Part shown: positions 45,953 through 57,057 of the stretch, in pieces
How the letters are laid out: each line of letters opens with the position of its first letter
How positions within the stretch are numbered: position 1 is the stretch's first letter
NCBI GenBank assembly: GCA_002682825.1
Contig: NOKP01000002.1
Span: 749,132 to 813,131, forward strand
Length of the DNA: 64,000 nucleotides
Reading direction: 5' to 3'
DNA from: Neonectria sp. B-13
Lineage: Eukaryota > Ascomycota > Sordariomycetes > Hypocreales > Nectriaceae
Program-made: the position numbers and the translations under genes
The notes under the pieces: model-generated
Told to the model about the DNA's origin: nothing
The model's database searches: none
Seen by the model: only the letters and a program-made list of their open reading frames with translations

Positions 45953-47059
45953 ATGAGTACTCCATCTGACAACGAAACCTACCCCACTTGGTCGCTCACC
46001 TCGGAGGCTAAGCAACTGCTTGAGAGGTCCTCGCTCAAGCAGTGCATGTCCTTCATCTACAACACCGGCTACAGCAAATGCACCAACTACTGCTGCCGTT
46101 CGCTCACTTATGAGCCTCGCCGGGAGATGTTCGGCCCTAACATCGATCCCACTGCGAGTCCGGAGGGTGTCGAGCCGGCTACCAAGCTAAGCCAGTGGTT
46201 GGTTCGACACGAGCAAGAAGATGCGTCTGATGACGCTGGGGCTGAAATTCAGCGAATTTCTCGGTTCATCTCCGAGTTTTCGCAGTCCGAATTCACCAAG
46301 GACCGTCCCCGCGCCGCTGACGATTGGTCAATGAGACCACATATTAACCATTCGGCGATCCCATACGAGCGCCTGGCCTATCTCCAAGAACGCGACCGAC
46401 AGCACCAGAATCCGACCATGTTTGGACGAGCTGGCGATCTCAAGGTCAAGAGGGAGGCGGTCAACAGCCACTTCACGAATGGTCTTTTGTCCAAACTGCC
46501 CGCGGCGTGGTTAGCCGACAACGTCTTCTGGAGTCGCCCTACCAACGGCTACGACGAGCTCTCCAAGACATACCTCGCGTGGCGCAAGCTCTGGTACGTC
46601 TATGTGTTCCGAGCAGACCCCGAAGCCGTCACCACCAGGCTCGAGAACATCGAGGGTTGCATCTTGCCTATCGTCCCCGACTTGCGCATGTGGGGAAATA
46701 TTCAGAATGACTACAACCTCTACCACTTCCAAGAGTTGTCACGCAAGGACCTGCGTTACACCTACGAGCATGAGCCCGACGCCCTCTTGCACATGCTCTC
46801 GAACCTCTCATTGTGGAAGGAGGAGTGTCAGATTCTCAACGACTACGTCGGCCTCCGTCGTGAGATTCCCAAGGAACAGTTCCACGAGGCTAAGCGGGTA
46901 GCGCAGCGGGCCGGCAGCGCTATGAACCACGTTGTCCTTGCCGAGAACAACCAGCAGAGTGGTGAGTGGTCGAGGACCGTGGTGATGTACATCGCAAAAC
47001 TGCGATTCCTGGAGCTTCGGGCCATTCTTTGCTCTAATCCCATCCCTGGCGGAGTGTAA
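45953..47059 (+). CDS. Orphan hypothetical protein
   Basis: An intact single-exon frame of 368 residues with strong fungal codon bias and a CA/CT-rich leader, so almost certainly a real gene, but no family is recognised. The N-terminus holds a cysteine cluster (KQCMSF, SKCTNYCCRS) that could bind metal or form disulfides; there is no signal peptide. The central and C-terminal parts are helical, Trp/Tyr-rich and charged (for example LAWRKLWYVYVFRADPEAV and YNLYHFQELSRKDLRYTYE). The open frame continues upstream of the ATG at 45953, but that part is low-complexity Thr/His leader and unlikely to be translated. Confidence 0.8.
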   Translation: MSTPSDNETYPTWSLTSEAKQLLERSSLKQCMSFIYNTGYSKCTNYCCRSLTYEPRREMFGPNIDPTASPEGVEPATKLSQWLVRHEQEDASDDAGAEIQRISRFISEFSQSEFTKDRPRAADDWSMRPHINHSAIPYERLAYLQERDRQHQNPTMFGRAGDLKVKREAVNSHFTNGLLSKLPAAWLADNVFWSRPTNGYDELSKTYLAWRKLWYVYVFRADPEAVTTRLENIEGCILPIVPDLRMWGNIQNDYNLYHFQELSRKDLRYTYEHEPDALLHMLSNLSLWKEECQILNDYVGLRREIPKEQFHEAKRVAQRAGSAMNHVVLAENNQQSGEWSRTVVMYIAKLRFLELRAILCSNPIPGGV

Positions 47060-47831
47060 GCAGGGACCATTGCCAGAGCGCAGCCTGGTACTCATGAGGT
47101 GGTTTAAGGGGTTACTTGACTGAATGGGCGAGGTTGATCAAGTCGAGACTTTCCTGCTCGGATGTGGCGAGAATAAAAGTAGAATTTGTGTTCAGGAGTT
47201 GGGTTTGAGAATGGCATTCATGATTGTCGGACGGAGGTGCATTGATCCTCGGATCTCAGGTTGGGATATTGGAGTTACGTTTGACATGAGAAACATTGCA
47301 TCCGATTGCTAGATAGTTTTTGGTTTTGCATGATTATGAAATAGAACGAACAGAATCGTCAGCCACAATAGACAAGTTCACGTTCTTCAGAGTGAAAGCA
47401 ATCTGATTGAGATGTATCATAAGTTACTCATCAGCACATCCCCGGCTTAGTAAGTGCAGGCCACCCAGTATTGCAATGACCTGAACACATACTATTAGGT
47501 GACGACAGACAGAGAGCTTGAAAGGGATATTTATACGTCCATGTTCGGTATTAGTCACACTTTAGTCACATACCTAAGCATAAAACCGAGGCCAGAACGG
47601 ATCTTCCTGGCTCAGGCTCGTGCTCTCCAAGTCCTCTGAGAAGAGAATCCTTCCATACAACGCCGTTTTCAGTGTACGCAATACTGTGATGAAGTAACAT
47701 GGACGGCTCATGGGTCCGCGATGACTTTATATTACAAGGCTGCAGGGGTTGGGTGAGGCGGACTGATTCTATTGTTCCCTGATACAGCCTGGAAGAGGAT
47801 TGGTGGAGGTATGGACGATAATATTCACAAG
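47060..47831. other. Convergent intergenic spacer
   Basis: The 3' ends of the orphan gene (plus) and the PNPOx-like gene (minus). Nothing recognised. Confidence 0.5.
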
Positions 47832-48503
47832 TCATGGCCAAAGATGTTGCTTTTCCCACTCAACTTCGCCGACGTGTCGCACATATTGCAACCTTTCGTG
47901 CAGACGATCCGCCTTTCCTTGCCAGAATTCGACAACATCCGGCGCCACAGCATAGACCTTCCATCCCAGCATAATGTGATTTGGAGACCCCTCCAACATT
48001 GACCGAGCTTCCACAAGGCTATGAGCAAGTTCTTTAGGCGAGTTCATCACCTGGCTTTGCTTCGATGCCACGGCACTGACTTTAGACCCAAGCGGGCGCG
48101 CAGTGAAGTCTTCGATGCACTCTACGTCGGGCAATTGGACGGCTTTTCCTCGTAAGCGAACCTGACGAGCCTGCTTGGGCCAGTAGAAAGTAAGTGCAAC
48201 ACGCTGGTTCGTTGCAATCTGCTGTCCTTTGGGGCTGTCGGCTTTGATTGCGAAGTGCCAGCCTCGACTGTCGACATTCTTCAAAATGAGAACGCGAGCA
48301 TCTGGCCAGCCTTTGTCGTCGACTGTGGAAAGAGTCATTGCATGAGGCTCGGCGACGCCTTCCGCGATGGCTTTATCCAGCCAGATCTCGAACGCCTCAT
48401 GAGGGGTGCTGGGGAGAGCATCCAGGTTTGCATCCTGAACTGATCCTTTAAGTACGGGAAGATGGCGAAGTTTAGCCCTGAGTGAGTCGGTGGTGTTGGC
48501 CAT
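47832..48503 (-). CDS. Pyridoxamine 5'-phosphate oxidase-like flavoprotein
   Basis: Intact single-exon frame of 223 residues with the split-barrel FMN-binding fold. PNPOx hallmarks are visible: HAMTLSTVDDKGWPDARVL, the strand with KGQQIATNQRVALTFYW, QVRLRGKAVQL, the RPLGSKVSAVASKQS segment, and the C-terminal substrate-binding region EFWQGKADRLHERLQY ending in LWP, as in PdxH/Pdx3. It should convert pyridoxine or pyridoxamine 5'-phosphate to PLP with FMN and O2. Because filamentous fungi also carry divergent PNPOx paralogues, it may be a second copy rather than the housekeeping enzyme. Confidence 0.87.
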   Translation of the reverse strand: MANTTDSLRAKLRHLPVLKGSVQDANLDALPSTPHEAFEIWLDKAIAEGVAEPHAMTLSTVDDKGWPDARVLILKNVDSRGWHFAIKADSPKGQQIATNQRVALTFYWPKQARQVRLRGKAVQLPDVECIEDFTARPLGSKVSAVASKQSQVMNSPKELAHSLVEARSMLEGSPNHIMLGWKVYAVAPDVVEFWQGKADRLHERLQYVRHVGEVEWEKQHLWP

Positions 48504-50699
48504 GTTGACTTGAAAAAGTAGCTTCGTTTGAATCGGGAGGGATTGTGGTAATTAGTTCGTAGCTGACTGACTGCAAGGTCAAACAAAGTGAATCGCCGAG
48601 AGTCCAGAATGACGTGGATCGAGTGAGTCACAGGCTGGAGTTGAGTGCCAATCACAAATCACAGGCGGCGTAAGCACAGAAATCAAAAGAAGGAAGAGAG
48701 AAAAAAGCATTTAAACCTGCTGCCTCTTGTCGGGGAAATCTATCACATAATTTCACTCGTCGCGTGACCTAGCACGCAATGTCTGCAGACCATCTCAACC
48801 GGATGACGAGCAAGGGCTCCAGTGACTGCGCGTAATTATCAACTCAGTGGGGAGCCGCACGCCAAATTGATAATCTTCTCCCCTCTTGCTAGTCTCCATC
48901 TGCGGCTTTGGATCACGACCAAGTCATTGTTCTACTAGGCATATGATCTGTCCAAGATGAACAGCAACAGTATGGGACACACGGTCACTCTCCTATCATC
49001 CCCGTCTCGGCGAACAACAGCCGGATGCCAAGTCGTTGTATTCCCTGGATCGCCATGCGCTTTTCTCAGTCTTACTTGCCTTGGATCCATTAAGCGCTAC
49101 ATAAATATCTTTTTACAGAATGCCCCATTCTATTTAACGCGCGCGCGTAGGCTCAGGGTGTGATCTCAGGCATTTGGGTGGAAATGTTAGCGTTGGTTTA
49201 TCAGCAGTCAGGCCTCCTCACCTACCAACAAAACCCCCCCGTTCCCTTCCCTCTCCCATTCCCTTCCCCCTCCTATTACACTCCATCCCTTCCCTCTCCC
49301 ATTCCATCTCCCCTCCACACCTTTTAAAGGCTTGTACAGCACAGATTTATTCATTCCTTCATCCATGCAAGAGCCCTTCCCTCCCCCTCCTCCTAGTTTT
49401 ACTCCTCAGTAGCATCTATTAAATAACAAAGCTGCATTGCTACTATTGATTAATTCTTACAATACTATAGCATTTCAGCAATAGCTAAGCCTCTATTCTT
49501 AACTGACACATGCCTCCTTGTGAACTTAATAGCACTAGAACTTTATATCCCAGCCTGTAAGAGCTCATTTGTTCATTCTTACCACTCCCTACAGCTAGAG
49601 CAGCCTCTATGAATCCAGATTAAGGGTCCACTAGTCTCTAATGAGAAACTACTCTCTAGGATAGAATGGCAACTTAAATGGTCATGCTAATCGTATGTAT
49701 AGCTAGTTGGTATAGAGCTTGCAAAGATAGTATATTGGGCGATATATGGCTAGGATGTTTGTTCTAATGTAGTTGGTGATATGGTTGTATGGGATGAGTA
49801 CTTGGGCTGGGTGATGGTAGACCTAAGGCCATGGATGTAAGTGATCTTGTTCTGGCTAGACCTTAGTATTTTATCTTGAATTGCAAACTGTGGCTTTCTC
49901 CTCCTTAGTACAATTGATTATTACCCTGTTACATTTGACTACTTAGTCTTAGTAGATGACGACCTTGATCCTGAGGTGTTGTAGATTAATATTATTGAGA
50001 TAGATGATGATGAGGGAGTATATGCAAATGAGCATCTGCCATTTTCGGTAGATTCGGCAAAGTGTACAGAGGAGAGAGTATTAGCTGTGCTGAGATGTTG
50101 TCAGAGGAGGAAGGGCACGTAAGATCGTGCGAGGATAAATGAGTTAGTGGTTGAAAGCGAGAGGGTGAGAAAAAGGTTGGAGCAAATGCATGCTCATATT
50201 AGAGAGAGACAGGGGCTAGGGCAGGAGAAGAAGACGTTCTGGTTTGATTGTGACTAGTCTTATTACTATCTATACTGTTGCCATCGTCATGTCTACACTG
50301 CTCTGCAGGTTGAAGGCGCAGTGCGAGGAGGTGGCAGACAAGGCGAGGGCGGTGGAGGTGACAGAGAGGGCGAGGACACGACAAGGGTGCGGCGGTGGGA
50401 CGGTGGGCATGGCGAGCATGAGGACGCTGTCGCAGTCACCAGATTAGCAGGTGCAGCACGGGACAGATGGGCAGCCCACCAAGAGCCAGGCGACTGAGCG
50501 TTGGTAGTAGAGGGACAGGAGGTGGCGGAGTTGGTACTTGCCAGAGGAGAGACAAGAGGGGAGGAAGAAGAGAGGAGAAAGAGGCTACTTGTAGATGATA
50601 TGGAGGGGAAAAGTCTTCGAGTTGTTGCACAGGACGTATTGTACAATGATTTCGTCGTAGGTCATGGTGACTCTTGGCTGTCAGGGTCTTATCCATGGG
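48504..50699. other. Low-complexity and degenerate region
   Basis: After the PNPOx promoter there is a pyrimidine-rich tract (49225-49400), AT-biased sequence with stop-filled frames (49420-50150) and a purine-rich stretch (about 50150-50600) with Glu/Arg/Gly-rich frames broken by stops. The last part may be the decayed 5' end of the F-box/LRR-like pseudogene that follows. No intact gene. Confidence 0.45.
49225..49400 (+). repeat. Polypyrimidine tract
   Basis: About 175 bases composed almost only of C and T, with the phrase CCCTCTCCCATTCC repeated (near 49248 and 49292). Low-complexity sequence; could adopt unusual structures and marks a non-coding region. Confidence 0.75.
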
Positions 50700-51709
50700 A
50701 TGGCTTGGGATGAAAGGATCCAAACGTATTTTCAAGGTACATTTCATGATTATGCTCAGCCTGGAAGACGTTGGGTGACTGCCGAGCTAGTTGCTATGCT
50801 TATCGCTCAGGCCCCGAATCTGGACTATCTCAACATTTAAGGTGGCAGCGAATGGCCATCATGTGGAGTTCCTGGGTCGGCTTTTTCAGCACTCGATATT
50901 TTAAGTCTTCCAATTAAGACATTCGATTTTAGAGTGAGCGGAAGCTCCATTGTCCAACTAGCAAAAACTTGGAGACATTCGATCTCAACTGATACAGTTT
51001 CAACAATAGACGGTTGCTGGCTTCAGTTCCCCCTATGCCAAACCTGAAGACACTGCTGATCTCGAAAGGTAGTCTGGAGGCGAGTCATCTCTAAGAGCTT
51101 CTTTCTACCTGTGTTGGTGGTCTGATACCTTTCGAATACGAAGCCGCTCGCCGTGCCGAGCAAACGGAATTCGACTGCTCCGGGCAACCTATGCGGATTC
51201 TCCACTTTGCGCTTGCAACCCACAAGACCACTCTCAAGCTGCTGCATCTCGATTCCAGCGACCAAGGCTCTTCTATGGAAAACATCTACTGCGACCTCGA
51301 CTTCAAAATTTTTACCGATTTGGAGCAATTATTTCCTCAGCTCCAACCCAATTATCGACTACCAGAGACGAAAAAGATGCCCGACTCCGAGACATTGACA
51401 AGGCTCAACCTAGCTTAAATCATGACGCTCTCGGCTGATCTTGACTATCATTTCGACCGCATGGAGAAAGGGCTACTTGGCCTATTCAACCTGATGAACA
51501 GCCAAAATACTGAATTTCCTAGACTTATATGCGTTAAGGATAGTGAATAACACTAATCAAGGATACTGTTTTGCTTGTTCGCGGCAGTTGGTGTCAGTTT
51601 CGAGGTCAAACCTCGGTCGTTAAGAGAAGTGAAGCCTTACGTAAACGGGCCTAATGGATCTGCCAATATTGTAGGCTTTATTTATGAAGACTTGGATGAT
51701 GACATCTAA
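50700..51709 (+). pseudogene. Decayed F-box/LRR-like protein gene
   Basis: From ATG 50700 a frame reads MAWDERIQTYFQGTFHDYA and then LVAMLIAQAPNLDYLNI to a TAA at 50838, continues open (SLPIKTFDFRVSG) and then needs a frameshift between about 50940 and 51010. A second frame from about 51011 runs to TAA 51707-51709. It includes PNLKTLLISKGSLEASHL, GGLIPFEYEAARRAEQTEF, LHFALATHKTTLKLLHLDS and the end GSANIVGFIYEDLDDD. This frame is broken by TAA at 51092 and 51416 and by two close TAA codons near 51550. The content is that of uncharacterised fungal F-box-like/LRR-like proteins. All these stops could come from CAA by C-to-T change, which suggests RIP. Confidence 0.7.
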
Positions 51710-52029
51710 AGACTGGGAGAATTTAAAGATGGCCGCATTAATGTATCTTCATGTCTCACCCAGGTCTAATTTCGAACCGAAGTATCATAGATGATAAACC
51801 AACTAGCTTTACATCAATTAATACTATAGAAACATGTGCGGAAACTGAGATTGAATTTGCTCCGACTCACTAGAGTATCGCTATAATAGGCGTTCGTCGT
51901 TTGCAAGTAACCTAACAATATAATAGACAGATAGAAAAACGCTCACTCGAATAGACTTGTAGTAAACCATCTTGAAGAAGTGATTACCTTAAGATTGCTA
52001 TTGAATTTGAGAGTTATAAGTTATAACAA
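51710..52029. other. Intergenic, nothing recognised
   Basis: An AT-biased spacer between the pseudogene and the minus-strand regulator gene. No feature seen. Confidence 0.5.
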
Positions 52030-53834
52030 TCAAGCAAACTGTTCCCTAGCACTAAGAACTATTAGGCGACTCAGTTCTTCAGAGTCGCCGAATCCAGCCT
52101 TCAAAGCGTGTTCGCTTTCAAGATATTCTTTCGATAGGTCGGGGATTATATCCTTTAATACGGTTGATGAACAAAGTGATTCGCATCCAGGTCTATGAAA
52201 GCTGAAAGGAAGATTGTTGGGGGATGGGCGACTCTTCATCGCAAGCCTCCAATCTTCCTCATTCCGCGCTGACCATGCCGCCTGGCTGCAAGGCAAGGGC
52301 ATGTTCAGTATGAGGTCATCATCAAGCGATTCATAGTACGGTAATTGCTTTCCTGTGCTGTGATCCCGGTTACTATAGAAATTGAGCATATTGGCGAAAA
52401 ACAACGTTCTCCTTGCTGTCTCGGTGATTCTCCACCGGCCCCATGCTGACGTGGCTGCCGAACATGGGGATGAATTGCGGTCTGAGAAGACTTTAATGTC
52501 AGGGTTGCGAAGTTCAGGGTATTCTCGGGAGTAATTTTTCATCATCTGCGAAGGAAATTTGAGTTTTGTTTCGTGCAAGGAAGTCGAGCGAGGGAAAGGG
52601 GAAACGAATAACGGAAGAACAGTGGTGAGCAGAGATTGCCGTACCTTGAGAAGAAAAGGTGAGCCCAGCCCTTTAACTCGCGGTTGATGTTTCCAGGCTT
52701 CGGATTCATCGTTGATGTTTTCCCTCAACTCCAAGCTCTCGTAGATGAGCATGGCATGCAACGCGTCCCACTGTTTCATGCAATGGTACGCCGGCTGTTG
52801 ATGGACTAGTCAGCATTTGTCTAGGCACAAATAAGCTCTGTAGCACTCACGAAACTCCCGATCAATCTTTGCCGCGCAGCATCGATGGCCCGCCTGAAAA
52901 ACCGGTTGCCCTCTGAAAGATTTATACCGCTACCGCAGCAGATTGCCATCGAGGTTTGGGGTAGAAACGTCATGTCAGGGACGACATTGCTGTAGAGTGA
53001 ATACATCGATAAGTGGAGAATCGGAGACGAGAAAGAGCCCTTCATTAATAATGACGGATATGTGCCAAGTATTCGGACGAGTGTGAGTGTGTTTGAAGAT
53101 GATGAAGGGGTTCCGGAAGAACTCGCGCCGTCACTCGAAGACAGCGTAAGTGGCACATGTCCCGCAGTGTCTCTAGACGAGGGCGAAAGCGATAGCGTTT
53201 GATCGGTTGGGAAAAGCTCTTGGGTGTCGTGAGTTATCGACGGCTGTATAGCGGCAAAGCCTGGAAGTGAGGCTTGAAGGCCCATGTCAAAGGTGTCGAG
53301 TTGATACGGAGAGGCTGAGAAGTCCCAAGCAGGAAGTTCCAGTTCCATTTCAAACGGCTGAATCGACGCTGGGGGGTTTTCCATGAGAACTGAATGGGCG
53401 CTGTCTGCTTCTGCCCTCCGCTGCTGTGATGGCTCCAAAGGCGACGCTGCTGAGGATGCAGTGTACTTACATGTTATTCCTCGCTTGGCGCAACGTGGGC
53501 AGATGGGTTGGGTGTAGCAACACTTGGCCTTTGCTTGAACACAAGCGTCGCAAGCCTTTCGGCGGTTTGACTTCTTCCCGGGGCCCTGACAGCGTCTTCG
53601 GTGGCGAACGAGCAGATCACCTACACGAGAAGTATCAGCAAACAAGATAGCAGTCAGCTGTGGGGGACATTGGGAACGAGAAGGGACGCTTGAGATGGAT
53701 AAAGAAGGGGTGATGAAGAGGGCAAGTCACATACGTCGCTGGTAGGATTTAGAACACAGTTCGCATGACAGGTCAGACTTAGGGTTGCCCATGTAGTCTG
53801 ACTCGTGGCTCGTCACGTCCATGGTTGATGCCAT
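52030..53834 (-). CDS. Transcription factor with a C2HC/C2H2-like finger and a Zn2Cys6 cluster
   Basis: Exons 53834-53735, 53620-52851, 52794-52645 and 52545-52030 join in phase to 511 residues. The third intron (99 nt) is in frame, so a retained form is also open. Exons 1 and 2 create a C2H2-type finger across their junction (CELCSKSYQRRDLLVRHRRRC; the last ligand is Cys instead of His). Immediately after it comes a Zn2Cys6 cluster, KACDACVQAKAKCC then PICPRCAKRGITCKY. Such tandem fingers define a known fungal regulator class. The middle is Ser/Thr-rich, and the C-terminal half is the helical regulatory region (AWGRWRITETARRTLFFANM). The target genes are unknown. Confidence 0.85.
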
Positions 53835-55037
53835 TGTGCGTCGGACTTGAGATTCTGTGATATGGTCGACATCATTGAGTAGTCAATAGTGATGTAGTTG
53901 GTGGCCGCCCGATCGCAGGATATACCGGTGCTCATTTCAGACGTGCTTAATAATTGTAGATGTGATTATTAATTCCTTCAAGGGTAAGCGCTTCCCGTAT
54001 AGACATGTCTTTCACGCACTGTACACAGATGTGTTTGTCGGTATGGGACACAGTGTGAAAGTACATTAACCCCCAATCCCACTGTGCTGACCGGTGCTAC
54101 TGAGCTGGAAGCACATTAAAGGAGACGGTTGCTAAGAAATTCATATTACACATTTAAAATGGAGTATGAATTCAAGAGCAACCATAGCGCGATGAACACA
54201 ATGGCAAGACTAAAAAGTGTAAACCTTCACATGTTAAATCTTTGTTACCCTGAGTTTCCATCAGCTAGTTCTTTCGTACGGACTCGCATGACAAGTGAAA
54301 ATAACACAAAATGGCCAGTATCGCGTCTTACCTTGTCATATTGACTATTCAACAGTTTCATAGGGTGGATGACATAATAGTAGTTCAAGATTTGGTCCGC
54401 CTACTGTTAATTTCAGTGGCCGTGTATATTCGTTGCTGTAGAAGTGCATTTTGACTTGATGGCCGAGTGTCAACGAAAGTAGCAGTCGATGTTGAGCATG
54501 TCGTGAGGCTTTAAACTTGTGTAAGCCTGAATGGTTGAAGGCATCTGCACAAAGGATCGTGGGTTACTTGTAGCCCGGCCACGCATTCCGCTCCGGTATA
54601 AGATATTCTGTGAACTGCCTTTTAGATAGGAACGTAGTGACGTATCCTGGTGTTCCATTTATTGTCTCACAACTAGTCGTCCCCATGTATCATGACTAGA
54701 CTAAAACTACGAAGGCGCTCTCAGCACAAGCAGCACCCTACTACTCTCAAGGTCTTGCCCACGACCACAAGGCATTGACTTTCACATCACATGAGGGAAG
54801 ACATTTAAGTTTTCAGCATCCTCATGGGTATAATATTAGAACCTCTATAACATGGCAGAAATTTCTTTCGCACCCTTGACCCCACCAATATCATGTGCTC
54901 GTGGGAATGACCCTGTGCTGGACGCATCATCGCACGTTCACACCTCCACCTACACCTCCCCGACTGTCATCTCCAACACACAGTACCAAGCATCAACATC
55001 AACAGCCTTCGCCGTTTACCCAAATAAAAAACACAAC
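53835..55037. other. Divergent intergenic region
   Basis: A spacer between the minus-strand regulator and the plus-strand secreted protein, holding both promoters. Short frames only. A plus-strand in-frame extension upstream of 55038 (from 54852) is Ser/Thr-rich and probably untranslated leader. Confidence 0.5.
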
Positions 55038-55646
55038 ATGTTTTTCTCCAGACCAAATATGACCGGCCTTCTGATCGCACTGGCGAAGACAAGCGTCCTG
55101 GCTTTCCCAGCGCGCATCCTAGCTATCCCAGCACCGATCCCAAACAAGATCAATCTAGACGAGCGCATCTCGTTTGGGTGGTGTCGGGAAACGAACGTCA
55201 CAGACACATGTGACCAACGACACTTGGACCATGGGCACTGCTGTGAGTTCTGCTTGTTTCTCTCTGCGATGGAGAGCCGGCGATATGCGATGTGTTAATG
55301 AAAAGGGCAGATGATTTCGATATCCTGCATGATTATCTGAACGACAATATCGAGACTGTCGATGCCACAGGCGGCCGGTGCGTCATTTGGGAGTACATCT
55401 TGCCTTTTTCCTATCTCCATTTACTCCCATAACACTTTATCCGTGTACCATGCTGACAAAGTGTGTAGGAAGAACGGCTGTCACGGCGATCACACTGGAA
55501 TGATCATGGGCACTGACATTATCATCGACAACGTCTGTCCTGGATACCCTTGGTCCTGGAAGGCATCCTCGGTCAAGTGCTGTGGCGGCGATTCTAACGC
55601 GCTGTGGTGTGCGGACCCAGGGAAGAAGCCCAAGTGTACCGATTGA
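55038..55646 (+). CDS. Small cysteine-rich secreted protein, candidate effector
   Basis: Exons 55038-55242, 55311-55377 and 55469-55646 join in phase to 149 residues. A signal peptide is visible (MFFSRPNMTGLLIALAKTSV then LAFPARILA). The mature region has about nine cysteines: GWCRE, DTCDQ, GHCYD, NGCHG, NVCPG, KCCGG, LWCAD and PKCTD. One potential N-glycosylation site (ETNVTDT) is present. Two short introns in a small Cys-rich secreted protein are typical of fungal effector genes. No known fold is recognised, and the function is unknown. Confidence 0.78.
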
Positions 55647-57057
55647 TTGAGCAACACTTGGCTCATGTTGGCTGGTTCGATTGTCCTCTTCATCGCTTCT
55701 ACATCCCTATAGATCACACATCACACGCCTTTTAGAAACACCGACTCTCAATTTGTACACGGGGTGGACCAGCAACGCAGGATACCTAAGTTTAGCGCGC
55801 GGATTGGATGGAGGGGTTGTTATATTGGGGAGCTTCCTGCTGCCAGGCAGATGTAGCTTAATGCACACACCTGGGAAGCTAATTCTCATGATCCTGTAGG
55901 ACTCATCGGTGTGTAAAAGGAAATAATTCCCCTGAAGCCAATGCATCAAGCTCCAGTGGACGGCAGATTTCTGAGCTCCCAATGTCACCATCGATCGAGC
56001 CTTGACAATACCTCCTAACAACCTGCCCCAGCTGTGCTCTCGCGTAGAAGACATGCAATCATTCGGCGACGCATTGGCCACAAGACGTTGTCTTTACTAG
56101 AACGTATGGATGCTGTCTTGAGAATATAGTATCGATATAAATGATTAACAGGCGAAACATGATTAAACTAGACGCCAGACATTAACAAGCACTCTAAGGC
56201 GTGATTTCACAGCTCTCGCTGCTTTCATGCACGTTCAACGCTTGGAGCGGAGTTGGGTGGCCTAGCGTCGCCGGAGCAAAGCGGTTCTTGGCGCGGAGTT
56301 CACTGGACATCAGCCCAGACCGGAGTAGGATGCTACTTAATTTCTTGTTACTACAGATTGATGGACGACGGAGCGCGATGATATGTTCGGTACGTGAAAT
56401 ATCCTATCAACTGGCAAAACACATTACAAAACTGTGTGTATTTGTTACATCGCAGGTCACATATTAATAGTTGTCTTGCCCTGAGTGGCGCATTAAAATA
56501 AGTTCCCATCTACCTTGGACCTCGTCGCACATATCGCGACGTCCCCGAGTAATCCAAATTCATACCATGCATAATTCGGTTAGATATTGGCAAGTTATAG
56601 TTTTGGTGATTAATTAATTCTTCAAAGAATTTCCCATTGCTGCTCGGACACAACCTGAAGATAAGGGGTGGCCTGTTCAATGGTAAGCAGGTCCTCTCCC
56701 AGCAACAATACGTGACCGGGGACATTGATGATTGCATGTAGGTTGTTCAACAAGATTCGCATGTGATTCAATCCTAGTGCAGCATCCCAGCAATGACTGC
56801 CGCTATGCTGAAGGGTTCATGGTGAAGACTGAAGAAAGAAGTGATGTGACGAGCCGGCGATGATGCCCCTTGGCGTTCTTCCCGCCAGCCTCGAAAGACG
56901 CAGCCTGGTCAGGTCTGGAGTAAATACGTGCAGTCGGCGTTGGGCATGAATCACGTGCAGCTGACGACTAAACCTCGCAGCCTTCTCAGTCTTTTCTTTT
57001 CGTTCTGAAACTGGCCAACTCGACATCACGGATAGACGTTTCCTCGTCAACTCCATC
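55647..57057. other. Intergenic with a dispersed repeat copy
   Basis: Contains the first copy (56245-56332) of a short repeat that recurs after the second NLR. Otherwise there are short frames only, and the leader of the NLR gene after about 56950. I looked here for a partner effector gene of the NLR and found none. Confidence 0.5.
56245..56332 (+). repeat. Direct repeat, upstream copy (flanks second NLR)
   Basis: About 88 bases that align with 59398-59488 in the same orientation. Shared words include CGGAGTTGGGTGG, GGTTCTTGGCGCGGAGTT and CCGGAGTAGGA; the copies differ at scattered positions and by a 3-base indel. It is non-coding on both strands as far as I can see. Confidence 0.8.

Noticed and set aside
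55647..57057. Adjacent effector gene with the same prion-like motif as the second NLR
   Set aside because: Searched by eye on both strands; no N-x-G-x-Q-x-G motif and no hydrolase or HeLo-like frame was found.
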